From DASXPG01 sp044449445 (GTDB lineage: Bacteria; Gemmatimonadota; Gemmatimonadetes; Gemmatimonadales; JACORV01), in NCBI GenBank assembly GCA_044449445.1, contig JBIOIA010000163.1, positions 1 to 5,259 of the forward strand: 5,259 nt of DNA, in the 5' to 3' direction. Below the pieces are notes generated by a model. That model was not told the origin of the DNA and did no database searches. It saw nothing but the letters and a program-made list of their open reading frames with translations. Positions 1 to 5,259 of the stretch are shown here, piece after piece. How positions within the stretch are numbered: position 1 is the first letter of the stretch; each line of letters starts with the position of its first letter. The position numbers were made by a program, and so were the translations under genes.

Positions 1-1286
1 GGCAGGTTGCGCACGAAGTAGGCGAGCGGGAGGATCGCCACCGTGCCGACCAGGACGAATCGGCCGGCGAGCGGCTGCTCGACGCCGAACAGGGTCGCGA
101 GCGCGATGGCGAGCACGGTGCCGGGCACCGCCCAGGGCAGCGCGATCAACATCTCGATCACCCTGCGGAGCCGCGCTCGGCGCCTAACGACCAGGTGCCC
201 CGCCCATACCGCCACGCCGAGCGCGGCCGCAGTCGAGACCGTCGCCATCCACAGGGAGTTGAGCATCGGCCGGAGCCGCTCGGCCTCGGTGAACATGCGC
301 CGGTAGTTCACGGTGCTGAGGACCGGCGGCAGCGCCTGCGTGGTCCAGGTGTTCACGGGAACGAACGAGATCAGCAGCAGCGTCGCGTGCGGGAGCAACA
401 GGAAGCCGGCGAGCAGCCACCCGGCGAGCGCGGCGAGGTTGCGTCCGGTCCGGCTCTCGATCACGCGGAGCGCCGGCGGCGTGCCCTTCCCGACCGACGC
501 GACCGACCGGCTCCCCTCGACGCGCTGCACGAAGGCGAAGCCGAGCAATGCGATAGTCGTGAGCGCGGTCGTTTCGAGCATCGCGGCGGGCAGGTCGCCG
601 TTGAGCCGCGTGGCCACGATCTGCGTCGTCATCACGCGGAAGCCGCCGCCGAACAGGTACGGCGCGCTGAAGGAGGCGAGCGCGGTCATGAACGTCAGCA
701 GCGCCGCGCCCACCAGCGCGGGACGCAGCAGCGGCAGCGTCACCAGGCGGAACGTCGCGACGCGGCCCTTGCCCAGCGAGGCCGCGGCCTCGAGCACCGA
801 CGCGTCGAGCCGCGCCAGGGCCGCGCGCGTAAACAGGTAGAAGTAGACGTACATCGAGTAGGCGTGGACCAGCAGGATCGCACCGGGCCCCTGGAGCCGC
901 CACGGCGCCTCGTGCGAGCCGGTCAGCGCCTGGATTCCGCGCACCACGAAGCCGCTCTCTCCATAGAGGAAGAGGAAGGCGATCACCCCCACGAGCGGCG
1001 GCATCACCGCCGGCAACGCCACCAGCGCGCCCAGCACGCGGCGGCCCGGGAAGTCGTAACGCTCGAAGACGAACGCGAGCGGCACGCCGATCAGCGCCGA
1101 CAGCGCCACGCTGGCCGCCGAAATCCACAGGCTTCCCCACAGCGCCTGCCATTCCGACGGCTGGCGGACGACGGAAGCGAAGTCGGCATGCAGCGCCTCC
1201 CGGCCTACGATGAGGAGCGGGTACACGATCACCCACGCGAGCAGGACCGTGAGAGCAATTTCGGCGCCGCCGAACCTGCGCTTCAT
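1..1286 (-). CDS. ABC transporter permease, fused two-domain FbpB/AfuB type (3' end cut off by the window)
   Basis: Inner-membrane channel subunit of the importer encoded here. Reading from ATG at 1286, 428 complete codons run open to the window edge without a stop. Hydrophobic segments lie at about residues 9-28, 52-74, 84-107, 134-152, 186-211, 236-253, 286-308, 343-361, 376-399 and 408-424, which fits a duplicated six-helix permease. The first ATPase-contacting EAA loop is at residues 166-190 (EAAASLGKG, then LPLLRPA). A polar linker at about 255-284 separates the two halves. The second EAA loop is not reached; the FbpB family is usually somewhat over 500 residues, so roughly 100 or more are missing. 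The start is chosen because its ATG overlaps the ATPase stop as ATGA, with GGGGG six bases upstream. The family is clear; the transported substrate is not. Confidence 0.93.
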   Translation of the reverse strand, partial: MKRRFGGAEIALTVLLAWVIVYPLLIVGREALHADFASVVRQPSEWQALWGSLWISAASVALSALIGVPLAFVFERYDFPGRRVLGALVALPAVMPPLVGVIAFLFLYGESGFVVRGIQALTGSHEAPWRLQGPGAILLVHAYSMYVYFYLFTRAALARLDASVLEAAASLGKGRVATFRLVTLPLLRPALVGAALLTFMTALASFSAPYLFGGGFRVMTTQIVATRLNGDLPAAMLETTALTTIALLGFAFVQRVEGSRSVASVGKGTPPALRVIESRTGRNLAALAGWLLAGFLLLPHATLLLISFVPVNTWTTQALPPVLSTVNYRRMFTEAERLRPMLNSLWMATVSTAAALGVAVWAGHLVVRRRARLRRVIEMLIALPWAVPGTVLAIALATLFGVEQPLAGRFVLVGTVAILPLAYFVRNL

Positions 1287-1297
1287 GCGGCGCCCCC
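1283..1297 (-). promoter_or_regulatory. ATGA stop/start overlap with G-rich ribosome binding site for the permease
   Basis: On the coding strand GGGGG (1297-1293) is followed by six bases and then ATGA: the permease ATG is 1286-1284 and the ATPase stop TGA is 1285-1283. This decides the permease start and suggests termination-reinitiation coupling. The 8-bp repeat array abuts the G run on its upstream side. Confidence 0.7.
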
Positions 1298-2278
1298 GTC
1301 CGCCTGTCCGCCTGTCCGCCCGTCCGCCTTGAACAGCACCCGGTCCACAGCGACGCGCACCGCGTCACCCACCTTCGCGGCGGTGTGTGGCGCGTATACC
1401 TCGAACGTGAGGCCGGACGGCGTCGTCACCGTGAAGAACGCGAAGCCGCCGGCGAAGCGCCGTGCGCTCACCGTACCCGCGATCCGTGCGCCGTCCGCAA
1501 ACCGCATTGCCTCGGGGCGCACGATCACGAGCGTGCCGGCGGCGCCGCCCACGAGCTCGCCGGGCAGCGTGTTGGCGCGCCCAACGAACGTGGCAACAAA
1601 TGAGCTGGCGGGCTGGTCGTACAGGACGTCGGCCGTCCCGACCTGCTCGAGCCGTCCCGCGTTCATGACCGCGACGCGGTCGCCGAGGTCGAAGGCCTCT
1701 TCCTGCTCGTGCGTGACGAACACGGTCGTGATACCGACGCGCTGGATCGCCTCGCGCAGCTCGCGGCGCGTGCGCTCGCGCAGGGCGGGATCGAGGTTGG
1801 AGAGCGGCTCGTCGAGCAGCAGCACGCGCGGCTCCGGCGCGAGCGAGCGAGCGAGCGCGACGCGCTGCTGCTGGCCGCCCGACAGCGCCGCGACGCTGCG
1901 CCGCTCGAAGCCCGCGAGGTCCACCATCGCCAGCACTTCCGTCACCCGTTGCGCGCGTGATTCGCGCGGACCGGTGAGCCCGAACGCCACGTTCTCGCCG
2001 ACGTCGAGGTGCGGGAACAGCGAGTAGTTCTGGAACACCATGCCGAGGCGGCGCTCAGCGGGAGGCAGCCGCGTCACGTCCTCACCGTCCACGAACACGC
2101 GTCCGGCGTCCGGTGTCTCGAAGCCCGCGAGCAGCCTGAGCGTGGTGGTCTTGCCGCAGCCCGATGGCCCCAGGAGCGCGAGGATTTCCCCGCGCGCCAC
2201 GTCCAGCGTGATGCCGTCAACGGCGCGCCGCCCGGGGAAGTCCTTGACCAGCCCCTCGAGTCGCAGATACTCGCTCAC
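1283..2278 (-). CDS. ABC transporter ATP-binding protein with TOBE region (FbpC/PotA-like)
   Basis: Cytoplasmic ATPase that powers the neighbouring permease; 331 residues, normal for the family. Visible motifs are Walker A at 37-45 (GPSGCGKTT), the Q-loop at Q83 (VFQNYSLFPH), the signature LSGGQQQR at 132-139, Walker B at 152-157 (VLLLDE), the D-loop SNLD at 160-163 and the switch histidine H190 (VTHEQEEA). The order and the long C-terminal part (about 236-316, including IVRPEAMRF) match the importer group that carries a TOBE domain. I chose GTG at 2278 because it overlaps the binding-protein stop as GTGA and begins right before the conserved EYLRLEGLVKDF; an ATG at 2320 would add 14 unconserved residues inside the upstream gene. 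The last 15 residues are a G/A/D-rich tail encoded by an 8-bp tandem repeat. A (GCTC)4 run lies just after the signature. Substrate cannot be read from this subunit. Confidence 0.96.
   Translation of the reverse strand: MSEYLRLEGLVKDFPGRRAVDGITLDVARGEILALLGPSGCGKTTTLRLLAGFETPDAGRVFVDGEDVTRLPPAERRLGMVFQNYSLFPHLDVGENVAFGLTGPRESRAQRVTEVLAMVDLAGFERRSVAALSGGQQQRVALARSLAPEPRVLLLDEPLSNLDPALRERTRRELREAIQRVGITTVFVTHEQEEAFDLGDRVAVMNAGRLEQVGTADVLYDQPASSFVATFVGRANTLPGELVGGAAGTLVIVRPEAMRFADGARIAGTVSARRFAGGFAFFTVTTPSGLTFEVYAPHTAAKVGDAVRVAVDRVLFKADGRTGGQADGGAA
1298..1329. repeat. 8-bp tandem repeat, four copies, in the 3' end of the ATPase gene
   Basis: Four head-to-tail copies of GTCCGCCT on the plus strand (1298-1305, 1306-1313, 1314-1321, 1322-1329); only the third differs, by one base (GTCCGCCC). 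They encode the ATPase tail around residues 317-327 and end one base before the GGGGG that precedes the permease ATG. Because 8 is not a multiple of 3, a change in copy number shifts the reading frame. Confidence 0.97.
1841..1856. repeat. GAGC tetranucleotide run, four copies, in the ATPase gene
   Basis: Four uninterrupted copies of GAGC on the plus strand, read as GCTC on the coding strand, encode part of ALARSLA (about residues 141-147) just behind the ABC signature motif. The protein sequence there is normal for the family, so the run may simply reflect codon choice in GC-rich DNA. Confidence 0.9.
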
Positions 2279-2292
2279 CGGCCCTTGCCCCT
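2275..2292 (-). promoter_or_regulatory. GTGA stop/start overlap with AGGGG ribosome binding site for the ATPase
   Basis: The ATPase GTG (2278-2276) overlaps the binding-protein TGA (2277-2275). AGGGG at 2292-2288 on the coding strand lies nine bases upstream, and AAGGG at 2286-2282 lies three bases upstream. The first has the better spacing. This supports GTG at 2278 over the upstream ATG at 2320. Confidence 0.65.
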
Positions 2293-3291
2293 GACGTTGC
2301 GGTCCCAATACGTCATCCACTCACCTCCGTGCGCTTCCAACTGGGCCCAGTCCACGTCGGCGGTCTTCATGCGCGCGCGCACCTCGCGCACCCACGCGGG
2401 CAGCGAATCGGCCGGCAGGTCACGCCGAGCCGGCAGGCGCGCGACCAGCCGCGCGGCGAGCAGCTGTGCCTCCGGGCTCCCGATGTACTCGACGAACTCG
2501 CGCGCCAGCTCGCGGTGCCGCGCCCCGCGCACCACACCGATCGCGTCGGGAATGACCGGGGCGCCGCTCCGCGGCAGCACGTACGCGAGCTGCATTCCGT
2601 CGCGGATGTTGAGCAGGACGTCGGGCAGGTCCCAGATCGAGATCAGTCCCTCCTGCCGGACCAGCTTCTGGTCGAGCAGCGTCCCGTTGAGGACGTATTC
2701 CCTGGTATTCGCGTCGAGCCGCCGCAGCCAGTTGAAACCCGCCGCCGTATCGCCCGTCCGCTTCTGCTCGCGCTCGATAATCATGCCCCACACGGCGCGC
2801 ATCGTGCCGCTGGCGATCGGGTCGCGGATGAGGACCTTTCCGGCCCACTTCGGATCGAGGAGCGCGTCCCAATCCTGCGGCGCCTCGGCGGCCCGCAGCG
2901 CATCGCGGGCATAGATGATCACCGCCGGCGTTTCGTAGGCGGCGAAGTAGAGATCGTGCGGGCCGCGCATCGAGCTGTCGATCGCGGTCGCCCACGAGGG
3001 ACGAAACGCTTCGAGCAGCGAGTCGCGCGCGCCGGCCGCGAAGATCGTGGCCGGCCCGCCGAACCACACGTCGGCCTGCGGATTGATCCGCTCGGCGCGC
3101 AGGCGGTCGAGCACTTCCTGCGAGCCCATGTCGAGCCAGCGCACGTCCACGCCCGGATGCGCCGCCTCGAAGCGCTGCTCGAACAAGCCGAGGAGGTAGT
3201 TGCCGTGCGGCGAGTAGACGACGAGCGGAGTCTTGCCGCCGCTGCAAGCCGTGAGCAGGAGGGCGACCGTGCACGCCAGCAATCGCGTCAC
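2275..3291 (-). CDS. Extracellular solute-binding lipoprotein, AfuA/FbpA-type (COG1840-like)
   Basis: Periplasmic ligand-binding subunit of the importer; 338 residues, the usual size. A very short signal peptide (about 15 residues, a single arginine at 3) ends in a lipobox L13-T-A-C16, so it should be a lipid-anchored protein. Family features are the first strand LVVYSPHGN (23-31), ADVWFGGPATIFAAG (73-87), WDALLDPKWAGKVLIRDPIASGT (in two parts, 141-151 and 152-163), and the C-terminal ELAREFVEYIGSPEAQ (261-276). The start is GTG at 3291, overlapping the upstream stop as GTGA; there is no strong Shine-Dalgarno sequence, so translation may depend on coupling. Ferric-binding relatives usually carry two adjacent tyrosines for the metal; no YY occurs anywhere here, and the roughly corresponding stretch reads ISIWDLPDVLL (217-227). 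The fold is confident; iron as ligand is doubtful, and another small or anionic ligand is possible. Confidence 0.93.
   Translation of the reverse strand: MTRLLACTVALLLTACSGGKTPLVVYSPHGNYLLGLFEQRFEAAHPGVDVRWLDMGSQEVLDRLRAERINPQADVWFGGPATIFAAGARDSLLEAFRPSWATAIDSSMRGPHDLYFAAYETPAVIIYARDALRAAEAPQDWDALLDPKWAGKVLIRDPIASGTMRAVWGMIIEREQKRTGDTAAGFNWLRRLDANTREYVLNGTLLDQKLVRQEGLISIWDLPDVLLNIRDGMQLAYVLPRSGAPVIPDAIGVVRGARHRELAREFVEYIGSPEAQLLAARLVARLPARRDLPADSLPAWVREVRARMKTADVDWAQLEAHGGEWMTYWDRNVRGKGR
3288..3291 (-). promoter_or_regulatory. GTGA stop/start overlap between the PIG-L and binding-protein genes
   Basis: The binding-protein GTG (3291-3289) shares bases with the PIG-L TGA (3290-3288). Only a weak GGCGAG-like sequence precedes it, so translation of the transporter genes probably depends on ribosomes finishing the PIG-L gene. 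There is no room for a conventional intergenic promoter here. Confidence 0.7.
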
Positions 3292-5259
3292 GGCACGCTC
3301 GCCGGATCCAGCCCCAGCAGATTGACGAACAGCCGGTATGCTCCGCTCACGCCCGCGGGCAGCTGCCGGAAGAAACTGATTCCCGTGTACACGTAGAGCC
3401 CGCGTCCCAGGTGCGCGACCAGCAGGCCGCCCTGGAGGCGATCCCTGGCCTCCTGCCCCGGGGTCGCCTCCGGCGCGCTCGCCCCCGCCGACCCGCGCAG
3501 CGCCAGCTCGGCGCCCGTCCCCGCGGCCGCGGACTGCGAGATCGCGGGGTCGCCCATCTCGAGCAACGGCCGGTACGCCGGATCCCAGGTGTGCGCGAAG
3601 TAGAGCCCGCGCTCCTGCACCCAGCCGGCCCAGTCGTCCTCGCCGATCCGGTTCGGCGTGTTGAACAGCGGATGATCGGGCGCGAGCAGCCGCACCGGCG
3701 CGTTCTCGTCGGTGACGCGGTCGTGCGGGCGCGCGATGGTGAGCGGGAACGGCTCGAAGTTGCCCTGCACGAACTGGTACTGCTGGTATTGAACGATGAG
3801 CCGACCGCCGGCGCGAGCGTAGTCGAGCAGCCGGCCGTTGTTGGCGATCAGCGCCGGATCGATCTCGTAGGCGCGGCTCCCGATGACGATGGCGTCGTAC
3901 TGCGACAAGTCGCCGCGCTCCAGCTCGGCGGCTCCCAGCACCGTGATCGGCAGCCCGATGGCTCGCAGGTTCTCGGGCACCTCGTCGGCGGCCCCACGGA
4001 CGTAGCCGACGCGCGCCAGGCGTGGCAGCGCGAGCGCGGCCGCCTCGACACGCACCGTCGCGCTCGTGGTGTAGGTCATCGGGCGGATGTGCGGGTAGTC
4101 GATCACGACCGTGCCGCGATCGTAGCGCCGCCCGTTCGCCGTCGCGACCGCGTGAATCTCGTACGCGCCGGGCGCGAGACTCTGGGGCGCGCGGACCTCG
4201 AAGCGGTAGCTGCGCCGCGTGCCCTCCTCCTCGAGCGCGAAATGCTGCGGCGCGACTTCCGGCCAGCCCCCGGGCAGCTCGAGCCCCAGCTCGCCGCCGG
4301 TCGCCGTGCGCGCGCCGTTCGTGAGCTCGACGCTGATCGTGCGCGCTTCCGTCGAGGTCACGGGCCAGACCAGTACGTCGGGGCTGACGTCCACCCAGAC
4401 GGCCGGCACGACGGCGATCGGCCGCCGCACTTCTCCGCTCGCCTGATCGACGAAGCGCCAGCTCACCTCACGGCGCAGCGTAACCGGGACGCCGCCGACG
4501 TCGAGGCGCACGCGCGCCATCAGCAGCGGAGGATCGAGCGGCTCGCCCTTGAGCGAATCCGGCGCGGTCGACCAGTCGTACAGCGCCCCGATGCGCGGCC
4601 GCACGAGGAAGTACGGCTCGCTCGCCGGCGCATCCATGGGCGCCGTGACGACGAACCGGCTCGACTCGACGCCCGCCGTCGCGGTGAGCGCCGCGCGGAT
4701 CGGGTCGCTCTGTCCCTCGGCCGCGCGGGCCGCGGGCGCCACGCTCCATCCGGCCGGCGCCTCGATGGCCGCTTCGAGGATGCGCGAGCGCACCGGGCCC
4801 GCGTTCCACACGCTCACCGCCACGTTCAGGGCCTGGCCCGGCGTGATGAGGTTGTCGTCGGCGGCCGCGTCCACCACGATATCCGCCGCGTCGGCGATGG
4901 CGCCCTCGAGAATCGGCTCGCGCGAGGCGAGAAAATCGGCCGGCGCGTGCGCGCGCAGCTCACCGAGCGCCCGGCCGAGGATCGGCACGAGCGCGTGCAT
5001 CGCGCGCGGCCTGAGCGCGCCGCGCGCCGAATCCACCAGCGCCGCGTAGCGCGTGAGACCGGGCGCGAGCGACGTGTCCACACCCTGGAACAGGCCCGTG
5101 TCCGCCACCTGCCGCCCGTCACCCACTGCCGCCTGCCGCCCGTCTCCCGCCGTCTCGACCAGATGCAGCCGCAACGCGGACGTCCCCAGTCTCTGGAGCT
5201 GGCCCATGTCCTGCGAGCGGTGCAGCGAGCGGCCGGCCATCGCGATCTGGAGATACGAC
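3288..5259 (-). CDS. Long PIG-L/LmbE-family deacetylase, C-terminal part with GATase1-like domain (5' end cut off)
   Basis: Members of this family are zinc-dependent N-deacetylases of GlcNAc-type substrates. The catalytic N-terminal domain is outside the window, so activity cannot be checked. The frame is open to the edge, and the codons before the ATG at 5240 read SYLQIA, continuing into AGRSLHRSQDMG, which matches the post-catalytic segment (usually R-S-x-H-R/K-S-Q-x-x-G) of long PIG-L proteins; 5240 is therefore internal. Counting from that Met: helical part about 50-115, two beta-rich NEW3/Ig-like regions about 125-265 and 280-382, then a GATase1-like domain about 405-648 (VGYVRGAADEVPENLRAIG, DAIVIGSRAY, VTDENAPVR, FNTPNRI, YVYTGISFFRQLPAGV). 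The nucleophile cysteine of true class I GATases is absent, and the visible 656 residues contain no cysteine, as in many exported proteins. Oddities are a repeat-derived insertion at 32-48 and a low-complexity loop at about 564-602. The stop overlaps the binding-protein start. Confidence 0.88.
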   Translation of the reverse strand, partial: SYLQIAMAGRSLHRSQDMGQLQRLGTSALRLHLVETAGDGRQAAVGDGRQVADTGLFQGVDTSLAPGLTRYAALVDSARGALRPRAMHALVPILGRALGELRAHAPADFLASREPILEGAIADAADIVVDAAADDNLITPGQALNVAVSVWNAGPVRSRILEAAIEAPAGWSVAPAARAAEGQSDPIRAALTATAGVESSRFVVTAPMDAPASEPYFLVRPRIGALYDWSTAPDSLKGEPLDPPLLMARVRLDVGGVPVTLRREVSWRFVDQASGEVRRPIAVVPAVWVDVSPDVLVWPVTSTEARTISVELTNGARTATGGELGLELPGGWPEVAPQHFALEEEGTRRSYRFEVRAPQSLAPGAYEIHAVATANGRRYDRGTVVIDYPHIRPMTYTTSATVRVEAAALALPRLARVGYVRGAADEVPENLRAIGLPITVLGAAELERGDLSQYDAIVIGSRAYEIDPALIANNGRLLDYARAGGRLIVQYQQYQFVQGNFEPFPLTIARPHDRVTDENAPVRLLAPDHPLFNTPNRIGEDDWAGWVQERGLYFAHTWDPAYRPLLEMGDPAISQSAAAGTGAELALRGSAGASAPEATPGQEARDRLQGGLLVAHLGRGLYVYTGISFFRQLPAGVSGAYRLFVNLLGLDPASVP
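5101..5148. repeat. Imperfect 24-bp direct repeat, two copies, inside the PIG-L gene
   Basis: Positions 5101-5124 and 5125-5148 agree at 20 of 24 bases by eye, with CTGCCGCCCGTC identical in both (5109-5120 and 5133-5144). The unit is eight codons and gives the repeated peptide GDGRQAAV / GDGRQVAD, so the frame is kept. It lies between LRLHLVE and LFQGVDTS, a junction that is usually short in relatives. Confidence 0.85.

Noticed and set aside
1298..1329. CRISPR or binding-site array interpretation of the 8-bp repeats
   Set aside because: Units are too short and contiguous, without spacers, and lie inside a coding frame.
184..1368. Long open frame on the minus strand (394 codons) over the permease region
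   Set aside because: Its translation is Arg/Ala/Gly-rich with no family pattern, while the adjacent frame starting at 1286 gives a clear membrane permease with an EAA loop. It is a shadow frame caused by high GC.
195..2027. 610-codon open frame on the plus strand
   Set aside because: It is antisense to the permease and ATPase, its product is rich in Arg, Gln and His with no recognisable domain, and it crosses a real gene boundary.
1283..2320. ATG at 2320 as the ATPase start
   Set aside because: It would overlap the binding-protein gene by 46 bases and add a non-conserved MDDVLGPQ-type leader; GTG at 2278 has an AGGGG site and the same overlap style as the other junctions.
2329..3396. 355-codon open frame on the plus strand
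   Set aside because: It is antisense to the well-supported binding-protein gene; composition is typical of a complementary-strand shadow.
3288..5240. ATG at 5240 as the true start of the PIG-L gene
   Set aside because: The in-frame codons upstream (SYLQIA) continue the conserved family segment and no stop intervenes before the window edge, so the gene is truncated by the window.
1..5259. Mobile element, tRNA, rRNA, riboswitch or terminator
   Set aside because: The window is continuous overlapping coding sequence on one strand; no transposase, terminal repeats, cloverleaf or hairpin-plus-T-run was found.

Overview
The window is very GC-rich and entirely coding on the minus strand. It holds four genes, read from right to left, with no intergenic gaps. 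From upstream to downstream they are: the C-terminal two thirds or so of a long, secreted-type PIG-L/LmbE deacetylase (3288-5259, start outside the window); a lipoprotein solute-binding protein of the AfuA/FbpA type (2275-3291); an ABC ATPase of the FbpC/PotA type with a C-terminal TOBE region (1283-2278); and a fused two-domain ABC permease of the FbpB type (1286 down to 1, end outside the window). Each of the three junctions is a 4-base stop/start overlap (GTGA, GTGA, ATGA), so this is almost certainly one transcript with coupled translation. Any promoter or terminator must lie outside the window.

No taxon-specific marker is present. GC-rich DNA plus a long PIG-L protein ending in a GATase1-like domain is, from general knowledge, common in Gemmatimonadota and Acidobacteriota-like soil bacteria. 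I favour Gemmatimonadota, as inference only. The lipobox protein and GTG starts fit a Gram-negative-type high-GC bacterium.

The three ABC genes form a complete importer: the lipoprotein captures a small ligand, the permease carries it through the inner membrane, and the ATPase drives transport. By family this would be called a ferric iron importer, but the binding protein has no adjacent tyrosine pair, so the substrate is better left open. The coupled PIG-L protein suggests the ligand could relate to the sugar or conjugate that the deacetylase acts on. That link rests on gene context alone.

The most unusual features are short GC-rich tandem repeats inside the coding frames. Four copies of an 8-bp unit form the end of the ATPase gene, directly against the permease ribosome binding site. 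Two copies of a related 24-bp unit appear as an in-frame insertion in the PIG-L gene. The 8-bp array is not a multiple of three, so copy-number change would remove the ATPase stop; loss of one unit would fuse ATPase and permease in frame. No RNA genes, mobile elements, CRISPR arrays or gene-free stretches over 300 bases were seen.
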